Source: Rhizobium sp. SG_E_25_P2 (lineage in GTDB: Bacteria; Pseudomonadota; Alphaproteobacteria; Rhizobiales; Rhizobiaceae). Taken from it: DNA of 64,000 nt. Positions 1 through 10,829 of the stretch are shown here, piece by piece. Where the stretch lies: NCBI RefSeq assembly GCF_029892285.1, contig NZ_JARXVM010000001.1, positions 372,001 to 436,000 on the forward strand. The letters are read 5' to 3'. A program made the translations under genes and the position numbers. How positions within the stretch are numbered: position 1 is the first letter of the stretch; each line of letters opens with the position of its first letter. The notes beneath the pieces were generated by a model. The model was given only the letters and a program-made list of their open reading frames with translations, ran no database searches and was not told where the DNA came from.

Positions 1-678
1 GCGGGTGGCGGCGGGCAGATAGGCGTTGAGTGTCAGGATCTTGGCCTGCCGGTCATAGCTGCGGATCATGTCGTCTTCGGTGAGCGCCTTGCGAATGCGC
101 ACTCCATGCGCCCGCTCCAGAAAAGCGGCGAGCGGCGCGCTCGGATCGGCTTCGCCGAGCCCGATCTCTGCGGCCAGCTGTTCGGCGGCGATATCGAGAT
201 CATGAATGTAATTGTCGACGAAGTGAAAGAAGTCCCGCACTTCTTCATAGGGCGTGTTTTCGGCGATGCCAGGCGAACGTCCCAGCGTGTCGTCGATGCT
301 CGCCAACTGTTCGGAGTTGTGGCGGTAGGCGCGATGACAGGCGATCAGCGCATGCGCGACGCCAGGCGCATTCTGCGCCACCAGCTTCAACTCCTGCAGG
401 CTCGCCGATTGCGCCTCAAACAGCGGATCGTTGAGCGCCTCGGTCAGCGCCGAGAGCAGCCGGTCGCCTTCGCCCGCCGAGAGATCGGAAAGATCGACAC
501 GGAATTTCTCGGCCAGCGCAATCAGCACGGCGGCGGAGACCGGGCGTTGATTGTTTTCGATCTGGTTGAGATAGCTGACGGAGATGCCGATGCGCTCGGC
601 GAATTGCGCCTGGGTGGCCTTGTTGATCTGCCGCAATTCGCGAACCTTGCGGCCGATATAGAGTTTTCCGATCGCCAT
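1..678 (-). CDS. pccR: ScfR/PccR-type XRE-family transcriptional regulator (partial, C-terminus outside window)
   Basis: The first 226 residues are visible and the frame is open to the window edge. Residues about 8-62 form a Cro/CI helix-turn-helix with the sequence TQAQFAERIGISVSYLNQIE, followed by the start of the long region typical of the short-chain fatty acyl-CoA regulator (ScfR) family, whose full proteins are about 460-480 residues. It is divergent from pccB. In Rhodobacter sphaeroides the ScfR protein PccR activates pccB for propionate assimilation (known family fact), so control of the adjacent pcc genes is inferred. The start at 678 gives MAIGKLYIGRK, immediately entering the HTH as in relatives. 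RamB or MccR-like paralogues are the alternative, but position favours PccR. Confidence 0.85.
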   Translation of the reverse strand, partial: MAIGKLYIGRKVRELRQINKATQAQFAERIGISVSYLNQIENNQRPVSAAVLIALAEKFRVDLSDLSAGEGDRLLSALTEALNDPLFEAQSASLQELKLVAQNAPGVAHALIACHRAYRHNSEQLASIDDTLGRSPGIAENTPYEEVRDFFHFVDNYIHDLDIAAEQLAAEIGLGEADPSAPLAAFLERAHGVRIRKALTEDDMIRSYDRQAKILTLNAYLPAATR

Positions 679-710
679 AGTCGCATCTCTCCGCCATTGT
701 CCGTGTCAGA

Positions 711-760
711 CTTGCGCATTTTTCGCAAATTCGCAATTCTCAGTTCGTAGTATTGCAAAC
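711..760. promoter_or_regulatory. candidate ScfR/PccR operator region between pccR and pccB
   Basis: This divergent intergenic region holds several TTGCR/YGCAA half-sites: TTGCGCA at 712-718, TTCGCAAA at 722-729, TTCGCAAT at 730-737 and TTGCAAA at 753-759. PccR-type regulators are known to bind paired TTTGCAAA-like elements separated by four bases. The spacing here is not canonical, so assignment as operator is inference from sequence resemblance and position. Confidence 0.45.
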
Positions 761-849
761 CGCACAAGTTCGCCTGTTCAACTCTAGGCCCAGGCGCGGT
801 TCGGACGTAAAGGAAAATGAGTATGCCGAGCGGGAAGGATGGGAGCCAT

Positions 850-2382
850 ATGCGCGAAATTCTCGAACAGCTGGAAGACAGACGGACCGCAGCGCGGTTG
901 GGCGGCGGCGAACGCCGCATCGCCACCCAGCATTCCAAGGGCAAGCTGACTGCGCGCGAGCGGCTGGACGTGCTGCTCGACGAAGGCTCCTTCGAAGAAT
1001 ACGACATGTATGTCACCCATCGCTGTGTCGAATTCGGCATGGAGCAGGACAAGATCCCCGGCGACGGCGTCGTCACCGGTTGGGGCACCATCAATGGCCG
1101 CCTCGTCTATGTCTTCAGCCAGGATTTCACCGTGTTCGGCGGCTCGCTATCGGAAACGCACGCCCAGAAGATCTGCAAGATCATGGACATGGCCGCCCGC
1201 AACGGCGCGCCGGTGATCGGGCTTAACGATTCCGGCGGCGCGCGCATCCAGGAAGGGGTGGATTCGCTGGCCGGTTACGCCGAGGTGTTCCGCCGCAACG
1301 CCGAAGTCTCCGGCGTCATTCCGCAAATCTCGGTGATCATGGGTCCCTGCGCCGGCGGCGCGGTCTATTCGCCCGCCATGACCGATTTCATCTTCATGGT
1401 GCGCGACAGTTCCTACATGTTCGTGACCGGCCCCGACGTGGTGAAAACCGTCACCAACGAGATCGTCACGGCGGAAGATCTCGGCGGCGCGAAAACCCAT
1501 ACGTCAAAATCCTCCGTCGCCGACGGCGCCTTCGACAATGATATCGAAGCGCTCCTCAAGATCCGCGATCTCTTCGATTTCCTGCCGCTCAACAACCGCG
1601 AAAAGCCGCCGGTGCGGCCCTTCCACGACGACCCGAGCCGGCTGGAAGCGCGGCTGGACACGCTGATCCCCGACAGCGCGGCCAAGCCCTATGACATGCG
1701 CGAACTGATCCTGGCGATCGCCGACGAAGGCGATTTCCACGAGATCGGCGAGGCCTTCGCCCGTAACATCCTCACCGGCTTCATCCGCATCGAAGGCCAG
1801 ACCGTCGGCGTGGTCGCCAATCAGCCGATGGTGCTGGCCGGCTGCCTCGATATCGACGCTTCGCGCAAGGCGGCGAAATTTGTGCGCTTCTGCGACGCTT
1901 TCAACATTCCGCTGCTGACGCTGGTCGATGTGCCGGGCTTTCTGCCGGGCACGGCCCAGGAGTATAACGGCATCATCAAGCATGGCGCCAAACTCTTGTT
2001 CGCCTATAGCCAGGCCACTGTGCCAATGGTGACGCTGATCACCCGCAAGGCTTATGGCGGCGCCTATGACGTCATGGCCTCCAAACATATCGGCGCCGAT
2101 GTCAATTATGCCTGGCCGACCGCCGAAATCGCCGTGATGGGCGCCAAGGGCGCGACCGAAATCCTCTATCGCGCCGAGCTTGGAGACCCCGAAAAGATCA
2201 CTGAGCGCACCCGCGCCTATGAAGAGCGGTTCGCCAATCCCTTCGTCGCCGCCGAACGCGGCTTCATCGACGAGGTGATCTGGCCGCATTCCTCGCGCAA
2301 ACGCATCGCCCGCGCTTTCGCCATGCTGCGCTCCAAGAAGCAGGAGAGCCATTGGCGCAAGCACGACACGATGCCGCTCTGA
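850..2382 (+). CDS. pccB: propionyl-CoA carboxylase beta subunit (carboxyltransferase)
   Basis: Carboxyltransferase subunit that transfers the carboxyl group from carboxybiotin to propionyl-CoA, giving (S)-methylmalonyl-CoA. Family hallmarks are [11 protein letters not shown] near residue 126, [12 protein letters not shown] near 167 and [12 protein letters not shown] near 398; the last two form the acyl-CoA and biotin oxyanion sites. The length of 510 residues is standard. The frame also opens at 817 and 823, but family members begin MREILEQLE, which is the ATG at 850, preceded by a purine-rich GGAAGGATGGGAG. It heads a gene set with two small membrane proteins and pccA. Acetyl-CoA carboxylase use is possible in some relatives, but neighbours (mutase, epimerase) argue for propionyl-CoA. 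Confidence 0.95.
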   Translation: MREILEQLEDRRTAARLGGGERRIATQHSKGKLTARERLDVLLDEGSFEEYDMYVTHRCVEFGMEQDKIPGDGVVTGWGTINGRLVYVFSQDFTVFGGSLSETHAQKICKIMDMAARNGAPVIGLNDSGGARIQEGVDSLAGYAEVFRRNAEVSGVIPQISVIMGPCAGGAVYSPAMTDFIFMVRDSSYMFVTGPDVVKTVTNEIVTAEDLGGAKTHTSKSSVADGAFDNDIEALLKIRDLFDFLPLNNREKPPVRPFHDDPSRLEARLDTLIPDSAAKPYDMRELILAIADEGDFHEIGEAFARNILTGFIRIEGQTVGVVANQPMVLAGCLDIDASRKAAKFVRFCDAFNIPLLTLVDVPGFLPGTAQEYNGIIKHGAKLLFAYSQATVPMVTLITRKAYGGAYDVMASKHIGADVNYAWPTAEIAVMGAKGATEILYRAELGDPEKITERTRAYEERFANPFVAAERGFIDEVIWPHSSRKRIARAFAMLRSKKQESHWRKHDTMPL

Positions 2383-2536
2383 GGTATCAGCCCGATGAGC
2401 CCCTCCCCCCGCATGGCCGCCCAGGGAATTGACAAGCGTCAAGTCTTTGATGCGCCTACAGGTTTTTTAAGCGAACGCTTTACAACAGCGGCATTCCGCC
2501 GCACACTGTCCTCCTGCTGCTCTCGGGAGGATGGCG

Positions 2537-2845
2537 ATGGCGGAGAGAAAAATCCTGACGCGCGAGGAGGCGCGAAAGGACCACGAGGCCATGTTGCGTT
2601 TCATGGCCCTTCGGTTCGCGCTGGGGCTGTTGGTCGGCCTTGTCTGTGCGAGCTTGATATTCCTGCTGGACATCGGCAGCCTCGGCTCGCGGCTGGCGCG
2701 CGCTTCGGATCCGATCATTCCGGTGTTTCTGATCGCGGTTCCCATGGGCCTCACATTCGGGGCTGTGGCCGTCTGCATCGCCATCTGGGTGTTGCCCTAT
2801 GAAGCGAAATATCAGGAACGCGAAACCGGCCGGGACCCTTTCTGA
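2537..2845 (+). CDS. small two-helix membrane protein, first of a tandem pair between pccB and pccA
   Basis: 102 residues, function unknown. A short charged N-terminus (TREEARKDHEAMLRF) is followed by two hydrophobic helices, about residues 18-40 and 56-78, joined by a loop with DIGSLGSRLAR. It is clearly paralogous to the next gene: both share EARxDHxxMLRFM, DIGxxGSRxAR and a W(V/M)(L/M)PY end of helix two. The start is set at 2537 because GGGAGG at 2525-2530 is correctly spaced for it, not for the ATG at 2531, and because both paralogues then align from residue 1. It lies in the transcription unit between the two carboxylase subunits, suggesting a linked but unknown membrane role. Confidence 0.75.
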   Translation: MAERKILTREEARKDHEAMLRFMALRFALGLLVGLVCASLIFLLDIGSLGSRLARASDPIIPVFLIAVPMGLTFGAVAVCIAIWVLPYEAKYQERETGRDPF

Positions 2846-2884
2846 CGGCGCACCGCAAGGCGGGTCGCGATGAGGACCGCCATC

Positions 2885-3210
2885 ATGGGCATCAAGCCAA
2901 AACTGACACCGACGGAAGCCCGCGCCGATCACTGGCGCATGCTGCGTTTCATGGGCCTGAACGCCGCCTTCGGCGTGTTTCTGGGCCTGATGATCGCGGC
3001 CCTTCTCATTATACTCGATATCGGCGGGATCGGCAGCCGCATCGCGCGCTCCGAGACGCCCATTCTTCCCATCATCCTGATCGCCTTTCCGCTCGCGCTG
3101 ACCTTTGGCGCGGCTGTATCAGCGTCGGCGATCTGGATGATGCCCTATGACAGCAAGTTTCGCGCGGAAAACGACAATAAGCCCGACCGCGGCGAGGGAG
3201 ACAAAGACGC

Positions 3211-3214
<4 letters not shown>
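2885..3214 (+). CDS. small two-helix membrane protein, second of the tandem pair
   Basis: 109 residues, function unknown, paralogue of the preceding gene with TPTEARADHWRMLRFM at the N-terminus, DIGGIGSRIAR in the inter-helix loop and two predicted membrane helices (about 22-44 and 60-82). The C-terminal tail is longer and charged (DNKPDRGEGDKDA). TGAGGA at 2871-2876 favours the ATG at 2885 over that at 2870. Its TGA overlaps the pccA ATG (ATGA, 3211-3214), so translation is probably coupled to pccA. The duplicated arrangement suggests a heterodimer or divergence after tandem duplication; this is inference. Confidence 0.8.
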
Positions 3215-5214
<2,000 letters not shown>

Positions 5215-5335
5215 GATGGGATTTCGGATGACTGGGCTGACGGCGCCGTTGCATTCTTCCCTCTCCGTCGCAGTGACACTGAACCTCAGGTCGGGCGATA
5301 AGCAGGGTCTGCGTCACGGATTGGACTCGCACAGA

Positions 5336-5686
5336 TCAAGGCGTTTGATGGAGGCGCTTCACGATGTGTTGCGCATGGTCCTGCCCTCCAAAAAAGACCG
5401 CAAGCACCTGGATCTGGCGAAGTTCGGCCTGGACCGAAAAATAGAATATCGCGCGGTCTTTGGTGACGCAGCGGAGATCAGGCAGAAGTTCGGGCAACAA
5501 TGTTCCCTGGTGCGGAGCCGCGCCGAGGCGCATCATCTCGGCTTCAATGCGGCGCACGCGACGCTCGGCATTTTCAATAGCATCCGAAATGGGTTCGCCC
5601 AACGCGGTATAAGACGTCACCAGAAACCGCAATATCGACACGAGGTCTCGGTCGATCTCTTTGGTTCTGGTGACTTCAAAGACCAT
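5336..5686 (-). CDS. parE: RelE/ParE-family toxin
   Basis: 116 residues from the ATG at 5686 (MVFEVTRTKEIDRDL). The pattern of N-terminal helices, then RRIEAEMMRLG, then LPDLRCVTKDRAIFYFSV and IQVLAVFFGGQDHAQHI, matches ParE/RelE toxins, where the final strands end in an FFGGQDH-type motif. Its start lies inside the 3' end of the antitoxin gene (11-bp overlap), the usual layout of a type II module. It is oriented against the propionate genes. ParE members poison gyrase and RelE members cleave mRNA; sequence alone leans to ParE because the partner is ParD-like. Confidence 0.85.
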   Translation of the reverse strand: MVFEVTRTKEIDRDLVSILRFLVTSYTALGEPISDAIENAERRVRRIEAEMMRLGAAPHQGTLLPELLPDLRCVTKDRAIFYFSVQAELRQIQVLAVFFGGQDHAQHIVKRLHQTP

Positions 5687-5945
5687 AAGTCGCCCGCTGT
5701 GCGGCAATCAACTCGTCCAGATGCTTCTTGCTTTCTTCGGCGTTCAAGAAGGGTCCTTTTTGCCTCTCAAGGAGCAGGTCCCTCAGGGCCGCAAGCTCAG
5801 CCTCATGCGACTCGTGCCGTTCACGCAGCAGCTCAAGGCCCCTTTGCACAACGGCGCTCACACTGGAATACTGACCTTCTTCGACCAGCCGCCTTGCAAA
5901 GCTGTCTTGCTGCTCGGAAATCGAGACCGACGCTTTCACCGACAT
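5676..5945 (-). CDS. parD: ParD-family antitoxin
   Basis: 89 residues. The N-terminus KASVSISEQQDSFARRLVEEG followed by SVSAVVQRGLELL is the ribbon-helix-helix fold of ParD/CopG antitoxins, and the C-terminal helical tail would wrap the toxin. GGAGG lies eight bases before the ATG, and a good promoter sits upstream at 5971-5999. As with other ParD proteins it probably represses its own operon with the toxin as co-repressor (family knowledge). It overlaps parE by 11 bp and is antisense to the flanking pccA and mutase genes. Confidence 0.87.
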   Translation of the reverse strand: MSVKASVSISEQQDSFARRLVEEGQYSSVSAVVQRGLELLRERHESHEAELAALRDLLLERQKGPFLNAEESKKHLDELIAAQRATYGL

Positions 5946-5970
5946 TTCGCCGTCCTCCTGTTGAGAGGCC

Positions 5971-5999
5971 AAATTACTACTCCATAGCAAATGCGTCAA
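5971..5999 (-). promoter_or_regulatory. sigma70-type promoter of parDE
   Basis: Read on the minus strand there is TTGACG (5999-5994), a 17-base spacer and TAATTT (5976-5971), followed 26 bases later by the parD ATG. This is one of the clearest consensus-like promoters in the window and makes the toxin-antitoxin pair independent of the surrounding operon. Confidence 0.65.
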
Positions 6000-6056
6000 T
6001 TCGGACATGGTTTTGCGCCGCTTGTCCTCGCTTGACGCCTGTCGAGGATTGATCTC

Positions 6057-8195
6057 ATGTCCGCCAAGACCATCGACGACTGGAACCGTCTCGCCGAGCG
6101 CGAACTCAAAACCTCGCCCGAGACGCTGACCTGGAAGACGCCCGAAGGCATCGACGTCAAGCCGCTCTATACCGAGGCGGACACCGAAAATCTCGGCCAT
6201 CTCGGCACGCTGCCCGGCTTCGCTCCCTTCACGCGCGGCCCTCGCGCCACAATGTATACAGGGCGGCCCTGGACGATCCGGCAATATGCCGGCTTTTCGA
6301 CCGCCGAGGAATCCAACGCCTTCTATCGCAAGGCGCTGATGGCGGGTCAGAAGGGTCTGTCGGTGGCCTTCGACCTCGCCACCCATCGCGGCTATGACAG
6401 CGACCATCCGCGCGTCACGGGCGATGTCGGCAAAGCGGGCGTGGCGATCGACAGCGTCGAGGACATGAAGATCCTGTTCGACAAGATCCCGCTCCAGGAC
6501 ATGTCGGTGTCGATGACCATGAACGGCGCGGTGATCCCGATTCTGGCCAGTTTCATCGTCGCGGGCGAGGAACAGGGCGTGGCCCGGGCCGATCTGTCGG
6601 GCACGATCCAGAACGACATTCTCAAGGAGTTCATGGTCCGCAACACCTATATCTATCCGCCCGAGCCCTCGATGCGGATCGTCGCCGACATCATCGAATA
6701 TACGGCGCGGGAAATGCCGAAATTCAACTCGATCTCGATCTCCGGCTATCACATGCAGGAGGCCGGGGCGACGCTGGTGCAGGAACTGGCCTTCACGCTG
6801 GCAGACGGCCGCGACTATGTGCGCGCGGCGCTGGCCAAGGGGCTCGATGTCGACGAATTCGCGGGGCGCCTTTCCTTCTTCTTCGCCATCGGCATGAATT
6901 TCTTCATGGAGGCGGCCAAGCTGCGCGCGGCGCGGCTGCTCTGGTCGCGGATCATGGCGGAGTTCAATCCGAAGAAGCCGTCGTCGTCGATGCTGCGCAC
7001 CCATTGCCAGACCTCGGGCGTGTCGCTGCAGGAGCAGGACCCGTATAACAATATCATCCGCACGGCCTATGAGGCGCTGGCGGCGGCGCTGGGCGGCACG
7101 CAATCGCTGCACACCAATTCCTTCGACGAGGCGATCGCACTGCCGACGGAATTCTCGGCCCGCATCGCCCGCAACACCCAGCTGATCCTGCAGCATGAAA
7201 CGGGCGTCACCAAGGTCGTCGATCCCCTAGCCGGCTCCTATTATGTCGAAAGCCTGACCTCGGAGCTGGCGGAGAAGGCCTGGGCGCTGATCGAGGAGGT
7301 CGAAGGCCTCGGCGGCATGACCAAGGCGATCGAAACCGGCCTGCCCAAGCGGCTGATCGAGGAGGCCGCCACCCGCCGCCAGGCTGCGGTCGATCGCGGC
7401 GAAGAGGTGATCGTCGGCGTCAACAAATACCGGCTCGCCGAGGAAGCCGATATCGACACGCTCGACATCGACAACCGCGCCGTCCGCGAGGCGCAGATCC
7501 GCCGGCTTGAAAAGACCCGGCAGCTGCGCGACGCCAAGGCCTGCGAAGCCGCGCTTGCCGCGCTCGAACAGGTCGCCAGATCGGGTCAAGGCAATCTGCT
7601 CGCGGCGGCCGTGGACGCGGCGCGGGCGCGGGCCAGCGTCGGCGAGATTTCCGACGCCATGCGCCGCGTCTTCGGCGATTACGAGGCGGTTCCGGAAGTC
7701 GTCTCCGACATCTATGGACCGGCGAGCGCCGAGGATCCCGAATACCGGCAGATCGCCAGCCGGCTGGCGGAGCATGTGGCCAGACAGGGTCGCAAGCCAA
7801 AAATCCTCGTCGCCAAGCTCGGCCAGGACGGCCATGATCGCGGCGCGAAAGTGATCGCCTCGGCCTTCGGAGATATCGGCTTCGACGTGGTCGCGGGTCC
7901 CTTGTTCCAGACGCCGGGGGAAGCCGCCGATCTCGCCATCGGCAAGGGGGTTGACGTGGTCGGCGTCTCCTCGCTTGCGGCCGGGCATAAGACACTGCTG
8001 CCGGAACTGGTCGCGGATCTGAAAGCCAAGGGCGCCGGCCATATCATCGTGGTCTGCGGCGGCGTCATTCCGCGCAAGGACTATCAGTTCCTCTATGGCG
8101 CCGGCGTCGCCGCCGTCTTCGGCCCCGGCGCCAATGTCGTGGATGCGGCCCGCGCCGTGCTCGACCTCGCCGAAGGCAAATTGCGCAACGAATAG
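6057..8195 (+). CDS. scpA: methylmalonyl-CoA mutase (B12-dependent)
   Basis: 712 residues, the single-chain alpha-type mutase. The N-terminal TIM barrel carries [20 protein letters not shown] and the conserved substrate region [20 protein letters not shown]; the C-terminal B12-binding domain carries [13 protein letters not shown] with the cobalt-ligand histidine at H593 in the DxHxxG motif. It interconverts (R)-methylmalonyl-CoA and succinyl-CoA, feeding propionate carbon into the TCA cycle. Downstream, 8 bp away, is the epimerase that supplies the R isomer. The ParDE pair separates it from pccA, so it probably has its own promoter. Confidence 0.97.
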   Translation: MSAKTIDDWNRLAERELKTSPETLTWKTPEGIDVKPLYTEADTENLGHLGTLPGFAPFTRGPRATMYTGRPWTIRQYAGFSTAEESNAFYRKALMAGQKGLSVAFDLATHRGYDSDHPRVTGDVGKAGVAIDSVEDMKILFDKIPLQDMSVSMTMNGAVIPILASFIVAGEEQGVARADLSGTIQNDILKEFMVRNTYIYPPEPSMRIVADIIEYTAREMPKFNSISISGYHMQEAGATLVQELAFTLADGRDYVRAALAKGLDVDEFAGRLSFFFAIGMNFFMEAAKLRAARLLWSRIMAEFNPKKPSSSMLRTHCQTSGVSLQEQDPYNNIIRTAYEALAAALGGTQSLHTNSFDEAIALPTEFSARIARNTQLILQHETGVTKVVDPLAGSYYVESLTSELAEKAWALIEEVEGLGGMTKAIETGLPKRLIEEAATRRQAAVDRGEEVIVGVNKYRLAEEADIDTLDIDNRAVREAQIRRLEKTRQLRDAKACEAALAALEQVARSGQGNLLAAAVDAARARASVGEISDAMRRVFGDYEAVPEVVSDIYGPASAEDPEYRQIASRLAEHVARQGRKPKILVAKLGQDGHDRGAKVIASAFGDIGFDVVAGPLFQTPGEAADLAIGKGVDVVGVSSLAAGHKTLLPELVADLKAKGAGHIIVVCGGVIPRKDYQFLYGAGVAAVFGPGANVVDAARAVLDLAEGKLRNE

Positions 8196-8203
8196 GACCT
8201 GCC

Positions 8204-8620
8204 ATGCTCGGACGAATCAATCATATCGCGCTCGCCGTGCCCAATCTGGACGTGGCGGTCGCGCGCTATCGCGACAGCCTCGGCGCCAAAGTTTCTGAGC
8301 CGCAGGCGCTGCCGGAGCACGGCGTCACCGTGGTCTTCGTCACTTTCGAGAATTCCAAGGTGGAACTGCTGGAGCCGCTCGGCGAGGCCTCGCCCATCGC
8401 CGCCTTCCTGACAAAAAATCCCGATGGCGGCATGCATCACATCTGCTACGAGGTCAGAGACATCAAGGCGGCGCGGGATCATCTGATGGCGGCGGGCGCC
8501 CGCGTGCTCGGCGGCGGCGAGCCGAAGATCGGCGCGCATGGCAATCCGGTGTTGTTTCTGCACCCGAAGGATTTCTTCGGGACGTTGATCGAACTGGAGG
8601 AAGTCAGGGCTTATACCTAG
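8204..8620 (+). CDS. mce: methylmalonyl-CoA epimerase
   Basis: 138-residue VOC-fold protein. It begins LGRINHIALAVPNLDVA, contains GVTVVFVTFENSKVELLEPLG and PDGGMHHICYEVRDI, and ends KDFFGTLIELEEV; the histidines and glutamates in these blocks form the metal site of epimerases. It converts (S)- to (R)-methylmalonyl-CoA between PccAB and the mutase. The 8-bp gap from scpA indicates one transcript. With it the window holds a complete propionyl-CoA to succinyl-CoA route. Confidence 0.95.
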   Translation: MLGRINHIALAVPNLDVAVARYRDSLGAKVSEPQALPEHGVTVVFVTFENSKVELLEPLGEASPIAAFLTKNPDGGMHHICYEVRDIKAARDHLMAAGARVLGGGEPKIGAHGNPVLFLHPKDFFGTLIELEEVRAYT

Positions 8621-8835
8621 GATCAACGATAAGAACGCATGCGATGAGCCGGAAGCGGGCATCCGGGCCGGAGAACCGCAGCGGTGGACAATTTCGACGC
8701 CGTCCGGCAACCGATTTCCTGCTCACCCTTGGGGTCGGTCGCTTTTGGCTCCCGGGTGGCGTCGGGATCGAAGGGAGCTGCGAAACCGGGATCGCGCCGC
8801 CTGTTCCGCTGTTCCCGGTTCAAACCGATCCGCGA

Positions 8836-9267
8836 TCACTCTTTGTCGGAATTGGCGAGCGCCCAGCGCATATATTCGAGCAGCAACTCCTTCTCGAAGC
8901 ACCGAAACCCCTTGAACAGATCGGCATCGGCGGCCAGCGCCGCCGTGATCGCCGCCTCCTCGATATCGCGGCCGCGCTCGGTCAGGAAATTTTGCATGGC
9001 GCGCCGGTCGGTCGGGTGAACCTGGCGACGGATCAACCCATCGCGCTCCATGCGCTGCAGCGTGTTGGCGAGCGTCGCCTGCTCGATCGCCAGCCGGTCG
9101 AGGATCTGTCTCTGGGTCAAGCCGTCTTCTTCCCACAGCGCGCAGAGAACGGGAAACTGACCGGGCGAAAAACCGAGCGCCGCGCCGCGCTCCTGCAGGC
9201 CGCGTGAAAACGCTCTGGCCAGCAAGCTCGTCAGATAGGTTGCGGATTCCGTCAGCTTGTAATCCAT
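8836..9267 (-). CDS. MarR-family transcriptional regulator
   Basis: About 143 residues from the ATG at 9267; a GTG at 9300 would add 11 residues and neither start has a strong ribosome site. The winged-helix core reads GFSPGQFPVLCALWEEDGLTQRQILDRLAIEQATLANTLQRMERDGLIRRQ with the DRRA wing, which is classic MarR. Such dimers respond to small phenolics or metabolites and usually repress themselves and a neighbour. No obvious target is adjacent; the divergent downstream gene is a polysaccharide export lipoprotein. Effector unknown. Confidence 0.88.
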   Translation of the reverse strand: MDYKLTESATYLTSLLARAFSRGLQERGAALGFSPGQFPVLCALWEEDGLTQRQILDRLAIEQATLANTLQRMERDGLIRRQVHPTDRRAMQNFLTERGRDIEEAAITAALAADADLFKGFRCFEKELLLEYMRWALANSDKE

Positions 9268-9407
9268 GACCGCCGCTGTGACATTGTGCTTTCGCGACAC
9301 TAGCAGCTTGCGACTGTGCGAGGCTTTCGCGTCGGCGTTCTACGCACCCAATTCATCACGATTTTTGCCGCTTGGACCGTTGTGAACCGTGACATCGAAA
9401 ATATATC

Positions 9408-9435
9408 TTGAAATTGTGGCGCAACCATCTACACT
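9408..9435 (+). promoter_or_regulatory. possible promoter for the polysaccharide export gene
   Basis: TTGAAA (9408-9413), 16-base spacer, TACACT (9430-9435). Located about 120 bp before the lipoprotein start in the MarR-OPX intergenic region. Only moderate similarity to consensus. Confidence 0.3.
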
Positions 9436-9556
9436 TATTCCGTGAGCGCTCCATGAACGCCGCGGCATTGGATGCCAGCCGACGCTGTTTTGCGACGTAA
9501 TACTTTCATTCCTAACGGACAGTTCTGTGGTTTAACTCGGTGTGTGGAGCGCGGCC

Positions 9557-10747
9557 ATGCGGCCTTGCGTGCGTGTTCAGCCTGTCTCTGTTTTACTTCT
9601 CGGCGTCCTCCTGCTTGCCAATTGCGCGCGGCTGCCGTCTTCCGGTCCCTCCTATCGACAGATTGAGGCGCAAGCCTTCGCCCAGATCGAGACTCCCGCG
9701 CAGAGCAACTATGTGCTGACCAATCTGTCGCTCGATCTTGCGGACAGACTGAACAAGGCGCAGGTCGCGGCGCCGGCGGCGTGGACGTCGCCACGCATCG
9801 CCCCGCAACCCACGCTGGGCGTCGGCGACCTCGTTGATGTGACCATCTTCGAATCCCAGTCCGGCGGCCTGTTCATTCCGGAAGACGCCGGCAGCCGGCC
9901 CGGAAACTACATCACGCTTCCGCGTCAGGCGGTCGATGCCCGCGGTGCGATCATGGTGCCCTACGCAGGCGCCGTCGCCGCCGATGGCCGGACGATTTCC
10001 GCTGTCCAGGAGGATGTCGAAGCGAAACTGTCCAACCGCGCCATCGAGCCGCAAGTTATCATCAGCCTGGCCGAAAGCCGATCGAAGCGGGTTTCGGTGC
10101 TGGGCGTGGTTCGGCAGCCCGGCCAGCTAGACCTCAATCCCTCCGGCGAAAGAGTGTTGGACCTGATCGCCCGGGCGGGCGGTGTGGACGGGCCGCAGCA
10201 GGAGGCCTGGGTGCGGATCGAAAGCGGCCGTCGACAAAGCGCGATGCGGTTGACGGACCTGATCAACAATCCGGATGGGAATATCTTTCTGCGTCCCGGC
10301 GATATCGTCTCCGTCAGTCGCGACCGACGCAGCTATCTGGTGCTCGGCGCGGCGAGCCAACAGGGCCAGTTCGATTTCGAAGAAGACGCCCCAAGCCTCG
10401 GCGAGGCCATCGCCCGCGCCGGCGGATTGCGCGACGACCGGGCCAGCGCCGCGCAGGTTTTCCTCTATCGCGATATGGCGCGGGAGGATCTCGCCTTGGC
10501 CGGCCTGAAGGCGGCGCCGGCGCAAGCCGCAAGCGGGGCCGCGATTTTCCACGTCGATCTTTCCGACCCCGCAATGCTGTTTGCCGCCCAGCGTCTCGTG
10601 CTGCGCGACAAGGATGTGGTCTACATCGCCAATGCCGATGCAGTCGAGATGCAGAAATTCCTGGCGCTGGTCTCTGGTTCGACGGCGACCGGCTCATCCG
10701 CGCTGGCCGATGGCGCCGCCATCGATCGCTCCCTGCGGCGGCTGTGA
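9557..10747 (+). CDS. polysaccharide biosynthesis/export outer-membrane lipoprotein (OPX, Wza-like)
   Basis: 396 residues. The N-terminal lipoprotein signal ends in the lipobox LANC, so the cysteine is lipidated and the protein is placed at the outer membrane. A Poly_export domain starts PTLGVGDLVDVTIFE and is followed by SLBB-type repeats (VLGVVRQPGQ, LDLIARAGGVDGP, YLVLGAASQQGQF, AIARAGGLRDDRA). OPX proteins form or gate the export channel for capsule or exopolysaccharide. The ATG at 9557 is preferred over the GTG at 9542 because GGAG lies eight bases before it. No Wzc kinase, polymerase or glycosyltransferases are adjacent, so it is an orphan; a GH16 glycanase lies 1.6 kb away. Confidence 0.88.
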   Translation: MRPCVRVQPVSVLLLGVLLLANCARLPSSGPSYRQIEAQAFAQIETPAQSNYVLTNLSLDLADRLNKAQVAAPAAWTSPRIAPQPTLGVGDLVDVTIFESQSGGLFIPEDAGSRPGNYITLPRQAVDARGAIMVPYAGAVAADGRTISAVQEDVEAKLSNRAIEPQVIISLAESRSKRVSVLGVVRQPGQLDLNPSGERVLDLIARAGGVDGPQQEAWVRIESGRRQSAMRLTDLINNPDGNIFLRPGDIVSVSRDRRSYLVLGAASQQGQFDFEEDAPSLGEAIARAGGLRDDRASAAQVFLYRDMAREDLALAGLKAAPAQAASGAAIFHVDLSDPAMLFAAQRLVLRDKDVVYIANADAVEMQKFLALVSGSTATGSSALADGAAIDRSLRRL

Positions 10748-10829
10748 CACGACGCCGAAGCGTGTCCGGCGCCTTGACGAGGGCTGCGATCCCCTGTCAT
10801 CTGCCCGCGCTGAGGAGAGGACGCCCGCC

